Numbered from the stretch's first letter, positions 8,200 through 16,636 are shown. The stretch is DNA of 58,782 bases from Bacteroidaceae bacterium (GCA_017471185.1 JAFUVZ010000076.1:1-58782); one strand, 5' to 3'. Numbers and translations: made by a program. The notes: a model not told the origin generated them from the sequence alone.

Positions 8200-10167
8200 T
8201 TATTTTACTTCTATCAACACAGGCGATGGGAGCGGGGGCATAATGCCGCTGCTGTTCATGGTATATGGCTTTTGTCTGAGAACTAAAGAAGTGTTTCCAT
8301 ATCTGATGCCATCAAGATTAAAGAAAGTGGTGATGATGCCCTCAGTACCTGCATAGCGGATGCCAGCCTGGATGTCATGGTACTGGCTGTCATTCGCTAT
8401 GAAATCAGCGTAAGTGAACGGTTCTTGTGCCAGGTCATGTATGCGCTTGGCAATCAGGTAACGCTGCCAGGCACTGAAATAGGTGCGGGTGTCATCCATG
8501 CAGCTCACTTCCTCTGAGCGCCAGATGCCTTTGCCGTATGCTCCTAATGCGCCTTCGTAAGTGCCGACGTGCAGGAACCTGCCAGCCTGCCGTATGCCCA
8601 TGCTGTCTGGAATGAACTCGCTCCACAGCAGGTTGTTCTCTATATCAGCCGTGATGTTCAGGCCGAAGGGTACGGCGTAGTTGTGAGACGGTATGACTGT
8701 GCCGCTGTATGAAGCGCTTCCTACATATTCATCAGCCAGTCTGCCGAACATGTGGCCTCCACTCTCATGCAAGGCCACATTCAGCCATGTTCCTTCGCAG
8801 GTGACCTGACTTCCTCCGTTGCCAGCCCATTTCAGCACTGTGGTGCCGTCGCTGTTCTTTGATACCGGCACCATGGAGAATGCCTTACCGTCACTCCAGT
8901 TATAGCAGATGCCCCCGTAGCGGCTGTCGTTGATCAGCATGATGATACCGGTTTCCTGGATGCTGACCTTGCCGTTCAATATGTCGGGGCTGTAGGCTTT
9001 CACAAAAGAGAACACCTTTTCGTTATTGGCTTTCATGTTGCCGAAGGCGATAGACGACCAGCCGGCATCAAAGAATGTCTCCACATATTGGCTCTTGTCG
9101 AACACATCAGCCCCTTCCTCCGCAGAAACCGCATCCAGGATATGTACGTTGAAATAGCTCTTATACTGCCTGAACGGCTCCACGTTGAAGATGAAGTCCA
9201 GCATTTCAGTGGCTTTTCTATGGTAGTCGTCCATCTGTTCAAGCGTGAAACCTTCAGGAATCACTACCCATGAAACCGGGTGACTGCTGCTATTGGTGAG
9301 GTAGGACGTGGCATTTCCGTTGATGAAATCATTCCTTCCTATGTCGATGGAGCCGAGGTTTAGCACCTCTGAGGGATGGAGGCTCACGGCATTCTGTCCG
9401 CTGATGGTGTGTTCCATGCCCTCAGCGTTAGACATGGTGAGAGTGAAGCCTTTACTCAGCTCGGCAGGAGCGCACATCAGATAGTAAGTGCCACCTTCTT
9501 CAAAGCTTCCCTGCAGCTCTACGTAGTCATAGCCTGTTATTCCGCTGATTGTTCCGTCATCAGTCTGTAGCGTGGCTTCACCTGACAGTGCGAGGGGAGC
9601 GGATGCCTCGTGACAGGCTGTAAGCCTGATGCTTCTGATGTCAGACACTCCGCCTCCGTTGAGCCTGAACTTGATGAAGGCGCAGACATTACGGAAATAC
9701 AGCCGGTTGTCTGTGGCCTTTGCGTAGCAGATGTTCAAGTGATTCGCTATGCCATTGGCAACAGCGGTTTGCGAAACGGGAATCTGCAGGTATGCCGTGA
9801 TGCCATTTCCACCGCTTGCCATTCCTTTGACTGATGAGCTTGGATAGAATGCGTAATAGCTGCTTGCTGTAGCTATGTCGTTACCTAAGAACGTTGCCTC
9901 ATGTCCGCTGTCATCCGTTGTAAAGACCTCGCTGTGGAAGCCATTCTCGGCAGTGGTGCCGAAGATGGTTATCTCGTCACCGGCAGTCCATCTCAGGCTG
10001 AGTCCGTCTAACTCCATGCGCGTAAGGGCATCACTGTTCAGTGAAGCCATGAATTCTGTACTCCCTTGTTCATGCAGGGAGTGAGCTGCTTCTATCTCCG
10101 CTATGTTGTCCTGGCAAGCGGCCAGCGCAAGCATCCAGATACACCCTATGATAGCTTTCGTCCTCAT
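8200..10167 (-). CDS. Fimbrillin-like/M64 metallopeptidase lipoprotein, paralog 1
   Basis: This 655-residue surface lipoprotein starts at MRTKAIIG, with the lipobox LALAAC close behind; the upstream ATG would add 17 non-signal residues. Residues of about 40-290 resemble fimbrillin-like (Mfa-type) domains, with LTRMELDGLSLRWTAGDEIT. The C-terminal half is a peptidase M64 domain. Its zinc site near residue 465 reads HESGGHMFGRLADEY, where three residues rather than two separate the His-Glu pair from the second His. The paralog immediately upstream has the same spacing. M64 founders cleave IgA1, but the substrate here is unknown. The gene follows its paralog by 81 bases with a hairpin in the gap. 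Confidence 0.85.
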   Translation of the reverse strand: MRTKAIIGCIWMLALAACQDNIAEIEAAHSLHEQGSTEFMASLNSDALTRMELDGLSLRWTAGDEITIFGTTAENGFHSEVFTTDDSGHEATFLGNDIATASSYYAFYPSSSVKGMASGGNGITAYLQIPVSQTAVANGIANHLNICYAKATDNRLYFRNVCAFIKFRLNGGGVSDIRSIRLTACHEASAPLALSGEATLQTDDGTISGITGYDYVELQGSFEEGGTYYLMCAPAELSKGFTLTMSNAEGMEHTISGQNAVSLHPSEVLNLGSIDIGRNDFINGNATSYLTNSSSHPVSWVVIPEGFTLEQMDDYHRKATEMLDFIFNVEPFRQYKSYFNVHILDAVSAEEGADVFDKSQYVETFFDAGWSSIAFGNMKANNEKVFSFVKAYSPDILNGKVSIQETGIIMLINDSRYGGICYNWSDGKAFSMVPVSKNSDGTTVLKWAGNGGSQVTCEGTWLNVALHESGGHMFGRLADEYVGSASYSGTVIPSHNYAVPFGLNITADIENNLLWSEFIPDSMGIRQAGRFLHVGTYEGALGAYGKGIWRSEEVSCMDDTRTYFSAWQRYLIAKRIHDLAQEPFTYADFIANDSQYHDIQAGIRYAGTEGIITTFFNLDGIRYGNTSLVLRQKPYTMNSSGIMPPLPSPVLIEVK

Positions 10168-10182
10168 GCTTCTTCCGTAAAT

Positions 10183-10221
10183 ATATTGGCTGTCGCAGCC
10201 CAATGCCACGGCAGCCAATAT
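10183..10221. other. Hairpin between the two M64 genes
   Basis: Perfect 10-bp arms ATATTGGCTG (10183-10192) and CAGCCAATAT (10212-10221) lie in the 81-base gap between the paralogs. There is no T tract, so this may be an mRNA processing or stability element rather than a terminator. Confidence 0.5.
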
Positions 10222-10248
10222 TCAGTTATTGTTAGAAGAAAAAAGAAA

Positions 10249-12297
10249 TCAATAATATAAAGTAACAGGCTTTATGTCCAGCTTCTTAACCTCATGCATC
10301 ACAGGAGGCGGCAGAGGTGGATAAGCCTCTGGCTGTTTCTCCACATAATTTGCAGGAGCGCCAGCATTGTTGTATTTCGGAGTCAGACCGTCATACACCG
10401 TTGTGAGCAGACCTTCTGTGCCTGCGTTTGGAACGCCATTCTGAATGTCCTTGTACTGTTTGTCATTCTCAAGGAACATTTCGTAAGTGAGCGTCTCGCC
10501 AACGATGCTGAAGATGCGCTGCACAATCAGGTAACGCTGCCAAGCACTGAAATATGCGCGGTTGTCATCCATGATACTGATTTGCTCCGAACGCCAGATG
10601 CCCTCGTTGTATTCTGCATTACCCCCTTCATACAAACCCACGTGTGGGAACTTGCCGGTTTCCACAGCACCCGGTGAAGAAGGAATCATATCCTTCCACA
10701 GAGGATTGTTCTTGTCGGCAGTAACATTCAAGCTGAAAGGCACCTCCCATGAGTGTTCCGGTATTGTGGTGCCTGAATAAGCATTGTTGGCCCAATACTC
10801 GTCAGCCAAGCGTCCGAAGCAGTGACCGCCACCTTCATGTAAAGCAGTGTTGATCCATGTGCCATAGTTGGTCATACCCCCAGTAGCTCCGTTGTTGCCG
10901 CTCCATGGTATGGCCTCGTTCCCGCTTTTGTTAGTAGTAGGTATGATAGCGAAACCGCTTCCATCCGAGGTTGAGCGACAAATGCCACCATATCGGCTGT
11001 CGTTCACGATCATGATGATAGGTGTCTCTGTGATTTTCGCAAGACCATTCTTGATGTCTGGACAATGTTCTTTTACAAAAGAGAACACTTTATCCCCGTC
11101 TGCGGTCATGTTGTCATAATTATCACTGCCCCAGCCAGCATTGAAATAGGTGTTCTTTAAAACTGGGGAACCCTCATCTAAGATGTCAGCGCCCGATTCT
11201 TCAGAAACGGCAGGTAAGATATAGACGTTAAAGTAATCCTTATAAGTCTTGTATGGCTCCACTGAGAAGAAGAAGCCAAGCATTCTAGTGGCCTGTTGGT
11301 TGAACTTCGCAAGCTCACTGTTGGTAAAGCCCTCGGCAATCACCACGAGAGGCACTGCCTTGCTCTTTGAGGACTGGTGATATACAGTCGGTTCACCATT
11401 GCTGACAAAGTTGCTGCTCTCCAAAGTGATTTCACCCAAGTTTAGAATGTCGCCTTGTTTCAAATCTACGCCATTAGTGGCATACTTTGAGTATTCCTTG
11501 CCGTCTTTATCGACGAATGTCAGGGAAAAACCGTTAGGCATAGAAGCTGGAGCTGTCACCATATAGTAAGAGGTGTTGCCCACGAAGTCTCCGGTTAGTT
11601 CCACATTGCTGCCTTCGCCATTGATAGACAGAAAGTCTCCGTTATTAGTGTCAATTAAAATTTCTCCACTTAAAAGCGGAGTGCTGCCCATGCTTGCCGT
11701 TGGGAAAATCTTTACCTTACTTAGATTACTAACGGCAGAGCCAGTGAGTTGGAACTTGATTAACGCGTTCACGTTCTTGAATGACAGGTTCTGCGAAGTA
11801 GAGTGAGCATAACCCAAGTTCAAGTTTTCTGCAAATGTGTTGGGCATCGCTATCTGTTGTGCAGGTATTGTCAGCCCAAAAGCTTTTTGTGACCCACTTA
11901 TAGGATAATAACCATTAGTGGCAGCAGAGCTTGGATATAGGGCATAATAGTCTGTCGTCTCTGGTATTGAACCTTTCATGGCTACTGAATATCCGTCTTC
12001 TATAGTGCTAAAAGTAGATTTATAATAACCAGTTTCAATACCACCATCAGCGGCAAAGACTTCTATCTTATCTCCTGCCGTCCATCTTACTTTCTTGCCA
12101 TCCACTAACTGAGTGCGGGTATCAGTGGAATTGGCAAACTCGGCGGTGAAGCTGGTCAACACCTTTTCCTTTGCCGTTCCGATGCCCTGCCCATCGTCTA
12201 ATGACTGCAAGAAAGCCTGCTCTTCACTCTGGCAAGCTGCCAGAGCGAAGAGAGCAAAGCCTAATGTATAAAGCGTTTTCTTCATTGTCTTACGCAT
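10249..12297 (-). CDS. Fimbrillin-like/M64 metallopeptidase lipoprotein, paralog 2
   Basis: This 682-residue protein shares its domain order with the gene downstream of it. The signal peptide ends at the lipobox LFALAAC. A fimbrillin-like region follows (TRTQLVDGKKVRWTAGDKIE near residue 60), and the M64 domain has HEGGGHCFGRLADEYW near residue 486. The two copies are clearly homologous along the full length but far from identical, so the duplication is old. The start is 15 bases after the stop of the LRR gene, which suggests one transcript for all three. Substrate is unknown. A surface or fimbria-associated protease is an inference from the lipobox and the fimbrillin-like domain. Confidence 0.85.
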   Translation of the reverse strand: MRKTMKKTLYTLGFALFALAACQSEEQAFLQSLDDGQGIGTAKEKVLTSFTAEFANSTDTRTQLVDGKKVRWTAGDKIEVFAADGGIETGYYKSTFSTIEDGYSVAMKGSIPETTDYYALYPSSAATNGYYPISGSQKAFGLTIPAQQIAMPNTFAENLNLGYAHSTSQNLSFKNVNALIKFQLTGSAVSNLSKVKIFPTASMGSTPLLSGEILIDTNNGDFLSINGEGSNVELTGDFVGNTSYYMVTAPASMPNGFSLTFVDKDGKEYSKYATNGVDLKQGDILNLGEITLESSNFVSNGEPTVYHQSSKSKAVPLVVIAEGFTNSELAKFNQQATRMLGFFFSVEPYKTYKDYFNVYILPAVSEESGADILDEGSPVLKNTYFNAGWGSDNYDNMTADGDKVFSFVKEHCPDIKNGLAKITETPIIMIVNDSRYGGICRSTSDGSGFAIIPTTNKSGNEAIPWSGNNGATGGMTNYGTWINTALHEGGGHCFGRLADEYWANNAYSGTTIPEHSWEVPFSLNVTADKNNPLWKDMIPSSPGAVETGKFPHVGLYEGGNAEYNEGIWRSEQISIMDDNRAYFSAWQRYLIVQRIFSIVGETLTYEMFLENDKQYKDIQNGVPNAGTEGLLTTVYDGLTPKYNNAGAPANYVEKQPEAYPPLPPPVMHEVKKLDIKPVTLYY

Positions 12298-12312
12298 TTA
12301 AGTGTGAGGTAG

Positions 12313-14382
12313 TTAATTCCACTCGTAGTTAGTTACTGTGAAGTTCTCGATGGTTGCTTGAGGAGTGTCATAGGAGTCAACTATGCGGATACGTAAACCA
12401 TTGTTAACGCCATTTCCATCAGCTGCTTTGCAATGTATCCATAAATAGTCGCCTCTTGAGCCATCATAATCAGCCTTGATCGTTACCTTTACGGTGTTTC
12501 CATCCACTTCAATGTCGGCCATAGGTGAATACCAGCTACCAATGCTCCATATCACATTTCTGTTCAAGGCCGTTTCTGGATAGCAGGTGGCCGTGATGGT
12601 GATGCTTCCGCTCTTGATTACAGGTGTATCGTAATCTTTATCAAATTCTATCCGCTCTACCGCACCTGTGATGGTTACTTTACCTTCCTTCTGACTGCTG
12701 ATTGAAATATCGCCAGTCAGATTCTGCCAACGCTCAGACTCTTGCAGTTCCGTGGTCACCTCACCTGTCAGGTTATTGCCATCCAGATACAAATTTTTCA
12801 GTGAAGTCAATTCAGGCAGTTCGTTGAAGAACCAGTTTACGAAATCACCAGTCAGATCGTTGTAACTAAGATCCAAAGTTTCAAGTGCTGTCAGGTTCCC
12901 AATAGCAGTGGGAAGGTCACCGTTGATATTGTTGCCTCCCAGATGCAGGCCTACCAACTGTTTCAAGTTGCCGATTGACGATGGAATAGGACCTGTCAAA
13001 TTACTATTTTGAATAGTAAGATACTTCAATTTTGTCAAGTTGCCAATGGTTGTCGGGAAAGCGGAAGCCAGCGTTGGTGCTGATGAAGCAGTTACATCAG
13101 AAGCCAGTTGAGGTGCGCTTGAAGGTGTATAGCTGGTGAAATTGTTACCGCTTAAATTCAAGTCAGTCAGATTGGTCAAGTTGCCGATGCTTTCTGGAAT
13201 CACACCTGTTAAGCTGTTATAACTCAAATCTAAGGATTGCAAATCGGTCAAGTCGCCGATGCTCTCTGGGATAGTACCGCTTGAAGTTACACTATACAGG
13301 GAAAGTCCAATAATTTTTCCACTATTTATTACTACATGAGAGTCACTTGCAAAATCACTCACTTTTGTAGCGCTTGCCCAAGTTGCCAGGGCAGAAGGAC
13401 TGCCTAATGCATTATACAGGTCTTTCATCGCATTCACAACCTTGTTTGCCTCTGAGCTTTTGAAGGTGATAGTGTATGTGTCGTTAGGACGTGTAAATTT
13501 TTGCCCCTTTGCTACCTTTGGATCTGGCAGGTTTGCATTTGCATTTGTACCTGCAGCAAAAAGAGTTGTCTCATACACAATATCGTCAGTCGTTACAATT
13601 TCAGCAGTTATATTACTGTTGAAATAATTTCTTGGGAGTACCCACAGATAGAAATTAGTAGCTTCATTAGCTTTCACTGCTATGTTGTTCAGTTTTAATG
13701 AAATCGACTGAGACTCTACCACAGGGCTGAAGCTTGGCTTTTCGTCAGAAATATTAAGATGGGCTTTCGTAATGAAAGGCAAATTGTCTGATATAAGCCT
13801 AATTTCCTTTAGTGTTGCATCCACTGGCATATTGAAAGCAAGCCAAAAAACAGTTCCTATATAGTTAACCTTAAAATCAAGTTCCTGATTTTTTGGCTTA
13901 ATTGATTCTGTAGATGAGAAATAGTTATATTTGTTCAAATGAGTAAAATCATTTGCTTTCTTCTGTGTTTGACCAGTGTAATCCATAGGGATTTTAGTCT
14001 TGTCCCTATTGTAATAATCGTAGGGTGCATAAACCGCGTAACTATAACTGGTTTTCAAAGCCCAACCACCACCATCGAATTGTGCACTTTGTAGGCCAGC
14101 GAATTTTTCACCTATAGGGAAATCAACTTGAGCACCCTTCTCAGGAAAAACACCCATAACGTCATCAGCTGTCCAATAGAAATTGAGTTTTGAGCCTTCA
14201 TATTTAAACTCAGCACGCGTACTAACGTCATCATTGCTCGTGATTTCGATTTCTGGAAGTGTTACAGTAATGCGTTTAACTTCCTGCCCATCAGGGATGA
14301 AAGAATCTTCAATCACGTCTTTGCTGCACCCACCTAAAAATAAGAGGGAAGAAATGACAGAAAAAAAGAATGTCTTTTTCAT
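12313..14382 (-). CDS. Lipoprotein with fimbrillin-like domain and leucine-rich repeats
   Basis: This 689-residue protein starts MKKTFFFSVISS with lipobox FLGGC; the 16 upstream codons are not signal-like. Residues of about 25-300 resemble the fimbrillin-like fold, with a STRAEFKYEGSKLNFYW type motif. From roughly residue 370 to 535 there are plant-type leucine-rich repeats (LQSLDLSYNSLTGVIPESIG and relatives). The C-terminal part resembles a beta-sandwich. It is probably anchored in the outer membrane and could bind host or bacterial surface molecules; that role is inferred. A 35-aa ORF lies 87 bases upstream and two M64 genes follow, making a probable four-gene surface operon. Confidence 0.8.
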   Translation of the reverse strand: MKKTFFFSVISSLLFLGGCSKDVIEDSFIPDGQEVKRITVTLPEIEITSNDDVSTRAEFKYEGSKLNFYWTADDVMGVFPEKGAQVDFPIGEKFAGLQSAQFDGGGWALKTSYSYAVYAPYDYYNRDKTKIPMDYTGQTQKKANDFTHLNKYNYFSSTESIKPKNQELDFKVNYIGTVFWLAFNMPVDATLKEIRLISDNLPFITKAHLNISDEKPSFSPVVESQSISLKLNNIAVKANEATNFYLWVLPRNYFNSNITAEIVTTDDIVYETTLFAAGTNANANLPDPKVAKGQKFTRPNDTYTITFKSSEANKVVNAMKDLYNALGSPSALATWASATKVSDFASDSHVVINSGKIIGLSLYSVTSSGTIPESIGDLTDLQSLDLSYNSLTGVIPESIGNLTNLTDLNLSGNNFTSYTPSSAPQLASDVTASSAPTLASAFPTTIGNLTKLKYLTIQNSNLTGPIPSSIGNLKQLVGLHLGGNNINGDLPTAIGNLTALETLDLSYNDLTGDFVNWFFNELPELTSLKNLYLDGNNLTGEVTTELQESERWQNLTGDISISSQKEGKVTITGAVERIEFDKDYDTPVIKSGSITITATCYPETALNRNVIWSIGSWYSPMADIEVDGNTVKVTIKADYDGSRGDYLWIHCKAADGNGVNNGLRIRIVDSYDTPQATIENFTVTNYEWN

Positions 14383-14469
14383 GATTAAAAGTATTAAATT
14401 TTTAAATATTAAGGCTTTTAATGCGGACAAGATTCTTAATTAGAACTTGCCCGCAAAAATTTCTAGCGA

Positions 14470-14577
14470 TTAATTATTGCCGAAATCAATCGGATCACCA
14501 CTTGCAGCGATGAAACCTTCAACCTCCATTTCTACAACTTTCACCAGAGGTCTTTCATACTCTTCTAACGTTTTCAT
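14470..14577 (-). CDS. Small 35-residue leader ORF
   Basis: The ORF reads MKTLEEYERPLVKVVEMEVE and ends with GFIAASGDPIDFGNN. It lies in the leader of the LRR/M64 operon, 87 bases before the LRR start and about 165 bases after the predicted promoter. Small peptides of the form M-K-x-Y-E-x-P-x-V-x-V-V-E followed by a Gly/Ser/Asp-rich tail are often found upstream of fimbrillin-like genes in Prevotella and Bacteroides. It has no signal peptide. Function is unknown: a translated leader regulator or a small cytoplasmic protein are both possible. Confidence 0.65.
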   Translation of the reverse strand: MKTLEEYERPLVKVVEMEVEGFIAASGDPIDFGNN

Positions 14578-14751
14578 TTTAGTACTAAAATTGTGCATAC
14601 CGATTCCCTGCTGTATGCGATTAATATATAGGATGGCATGGGAATCTTATCGTCTTCTGGCCGATAAACGAAGTAGGCCTGAACATCAAACGACCAGATT
14701 AGATAAATACCATTCAATATTCGCAACGTACACATGGTACACTGCACATGG

Positions 14752-14784
14752 CAAATTTATGTAATCTCTTTCTAATTACCAAAC
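14752..14784 (-). promoter_or_regulatory. Promoter of the leader-ORF/LRR/M64 operon
   Basis: The -7 TAAATTTG is on the minus strand at 14759-14752 and a TTTGG -33 at 14784-14780, separated by 20 bases. The leader to the small ORF is about 165 bases. Nothing else was recognised between 14578 and 14750. Confidence 0.55.
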
Positions 14785-14844
14785 AAATCTCATGATATTT
14801 TTGACTAAAGTTTCGCAAGTGAATGAATTTATTATTGAATAGCA

Positions 14845-15040
14845 CCCCAAAGGGGCAGAAAGCTAATAGCCCAGGGCATCGCCCTGGGTATAAGGATGCG
14901 GTTAGGTTCGCCCTGTAAGGGCAGAACCCTTACCTTGTCCTTCATGCTTTTGCCCTTACAGGGCGCAATATTCCCAATCGCCCACCCCCAGGGCGTTGCC
15001 CTGGGCTAAGTGAAGTTTGCCCCTTCGGGGCGATGTTCAA
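14845..15040. repeat. GC-rich palindromic interspersed repeat, copy 2 (inverted)
   Basis: The segment 14845-14966 is the inverted counterpart of positions 5-130. Further palindromic units (CCCAGGGCGTTGCCCTGGG and GCCCCTTCGGGGC) continue to 15040. No gene was seen within it. Confidence 0.75.
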
Positions 15041-15124
15041 TTGCATATTAATTCTCTTGCGAAACTTTAGTTAGAAATTAAAGCTCCGAAAGTAAATAAA
15101 TACCTTCAAGCATCGCAAGCTAAT

Positions 15125-15215
15125 ATTGAACGGCCTGAAAGGCCAGTAAGCTTCCAGCCCAGGGTAGATGTAGTCCGCAGCCTACGCCCTGTAAGGGCAA
15201 AAGCTTTAGGATAAC
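15125..15215. repeat. GC-rich palindromic interspersed repeat, copy 3 (partial)
   Basis: GGCCTGAAAGGCC, a truncated CCCAGGG unit and CTACGCCCTGTAAGGGCAAA match parts of copies 1 and 2. Confidence 0.65.
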
Positions 15216-15233
15216 CGTCGGCATTCAAAAAAA

Positions 15234-15456
15234 GACCTCACTCTTCATATATTGGTCTTAATGCGTTGATATTAATGTGTTTAAGTGCATGAAGAGACGC
15301 TTTGTCTCTTCATAGGTCTTCATGTTTCTTCATGCTTACGACCAACTGGGTTTTGTATGAAGTGTTATGAAGTGTTATGAAGAGGCGGAGTACCACTTCA
15401 TGCGCTTAAGTCGCTATAATACTGCATGTTATTACCCCTGCATGAAGAGTGAGGAC
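15234..15456. mobile_element. MITE-like element of nested inverted repeats
   Basis: Outer 15-bp inverted repeats (GACCTCACTCTTCAT at 15234-15248; ATGAAGAGTGAGGAC at 15442-15456) match at 14 of 15 positions. Inside them a second pair, TTAAGTGCATGAAG (15281-15294) and CTTCATGCGCTTAA (15396-15409), matches at 13 of 14. A perfect hairpin ATGAAGAGAC/GTCTCTTCAT lies at 15289-15313. A 10-bp tandem TATGAAGTGT occurs twice, with a third variant, at 15356-15385. There is no ORF. No target-site duplication was confirmed. Confidence 0.45.
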
Positions 15457-15484
15457 TCATAGATATTATAGAATATTCGGCATT

Positions 15485-15850
15485 TCATAAGCCAAGCACG
15501 ACGGCTGGCGCAATCTCCAGTTTTAAGACCAGATCTCTTGCCACTCGGATAGTCGGCTCGGCCTTACCAGTGATGTAGTCGCTGATGCGGGAGGCACTGA
15601 TGCCCAGAATCTCAGCTAACTTCGCCTGAGTGATACCCAACTCAACCATGCGCATTTTGATGACATCGCCAAGGCTCGGCTTGCCAATGGAAAAATGCTC
15701 CTCCGAATAGTCGGCTACCAGATTCGACAGCAGTTCCAGTTCGATGCTGTTAGGATCTGTTCTAGGTGTAGTGTCATCCACGAGTGGCAGCAGCTGTTCA
15801 ACCCTTGCAACAGCCCACTCATACTGCTCGTTGTTCTCAATCTTTGTCAT
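15485..15850 (-). CDS. higA: HigA-type antitoxin (XRE family HTH)
   Basis: This 121-residue protein has an acidic N-terminal half and a Cro/C1-type helix-turn-helix from about residue 62 (ITQAKLAEILGISASRISDY). It should bind and neutralise the toxin encoded just upstream and repress their shared promoter. The toxin gene precedes it by 14 bases, the reversed order (toxin first) that is characteristic of HigBA. The symbol is given by family, not by a proven orthology. Confidence 0.85.
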   Translation of the reverse strand: MTKIENNEQYEWAVARVEQLLPLVDDTTPRTDPNSIELELLSNLVADYSEEHFSIGKPSLGDVIKMRMVELGITQAKLAEILGISASRISDYITGKAEPTIRVARDLVLKLEIAPAVVLGL

Positions 15851-15864
15851 ATCTTGCTCCTTCC

Positions 15865-16158
15865 TTATATCGTCTTACAGTCTATTTTGTCATATTCGGC
15901 ATGGGTGCCGATAAATCGCACATACAGGAAGCCTATTGTGAATTTGATGACGGCTACCAAGCGATAGTGATTACCCATGATATTGAACACGTAGCGCTGG
16001 TTCCCGACGGCATCCACGGAATTAAAGTCCTTCTTGATATCGGCATAGCATGTCCACTGGCTGGTTTTAACCACAGTAGTCCAAACCTGCATGGCCACAA
16101 GGGCATCAGGGTGCAGTTCTGTGAACTGTTTGATGGTTTGTTCCGTGAATATTCTCAT
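15865..16158 (-). CDS. higB: HigB-type mRNA interferase toxin
   Basis: This 97-residue RelE-like protein belongs to the HigB_toxin family. Conserved features include WTTVVKTSQWTCYADIKKDF near the N-terminus and NIMGNHYRLVAVIKFTIGFL with a terminal FIGTHAEYDKID. The ATG at 16158 (MRIFTEQTI) is used; one at 16164 two codons upstream is equally possible. Upstream codons lie in the promoter and are not plausible. The -7 box TATCTTTG is at 16184-16177. Confidence 0.85.
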   Translation of the reverse strand: MRIFTEQTIKQFTELHPDALVAMQVWTTVVKTSQWTCYADIKKDFNSVDAVGNQRYVFNIMGNHYRLVAVIKFTIGFLYVRFIGTHAEYDKIDCKTI

Positions 16159-16176
16159 TGGCATCCCATTTGGTTG

Positions 16177-16228
16177 CAAAGATATATATGAATATCGAAA
16201 TATCAAAATTTTAATTCCGATATTTCGA
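16177..16228 (-). promoter_or_regulatory. higBA promoter and palindromic operator
   Basis: The -7 box is at 16184-16177. The arms TCGAAATATC (16195-16204) and GATATTTCGA (16219-16228) form a perfect 10-bp inverted repeat over the -33 region, a position suited to autorepression by HigA or the HigBA complex. Confidence 0.6.
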
Positions 16229-16272
16229 ATGTTGAGTATGCTTTTTAGACATACTGTCCCGGCGGAATGGCT

Positions 16273-16448
16273 CTCGCCAGAGAAAAGGAAACTTCTCACG
16301 AGAGAAAAAGAAACCCCTCACCAGGGAAAAAGGAATGCCTCGTGAGGAAGGAACCGTTTGCCTATACCCAAACGGTCATGCGCCTATACCCAAACGGTCA
16401 TGTGCCTATACCCAAACGATCGTGCGGCTATACCCGATTTGAAACGCA
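16273..16448. repeat. 22-bp periodic repeat array A
   Basis: Four diverged units with a CTC core begin at 16273, 16295, 16317 and 16339, exactly 22 bases apart. After a 23-base step come four units with CCTATACCC cores at 16361, 16383, 16405 and 16427, again exactly 22 apart. The first four carry small palindromes such as CTCACGAG. The next two are nearly identical (GCCTATACCCAAACGGTCAT). Confidence 0.75.
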
Positions 16449-16636
16449 TTTTTTCTGATGGGCATTTTGTACCTGCTGCAAAACTTGCAAGGCGTGAAGG
16501 GATAGACTTTATACTTGATCCAATGGGTGCAGATGTGTAACCAATGTTATTTGAACATATTGATGGACTTGACAATACAGTAAAAACGATACGAACGAAG
16601 AAAACCAATGTTTCCTCTACGAAAACAAACCAGTGA
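16445..16636 (+). pseudogene. C-terminal relic resembling a NYN-domain protein
   Basis: One frame reads FSDGHFVPAAKLARREGI then DFILDPMGADV, a TAA at 16538-16540, and then continues in the same frame with MLFEHIDGLDNTVKTIRTKK to a TGA at 16634-16636. The first part resembles the C-terminal half of NYN/DUF88 (PIN-like) RNases, where a similar stretch is followed by an EHIDGL-like segment. No N-terminal half is present: the preceding sequence is the 22-bp array. It is most likely a decayed fragment. The family call is from memory of the motif only. Confidence 0.45.

Noticed and set aside
16267-16540. Several plus-strand ORFs across the 22-bp array
   Set aside because: They are frames kept open by the repeat itself; only the part after 16445 looks like a protein relic.
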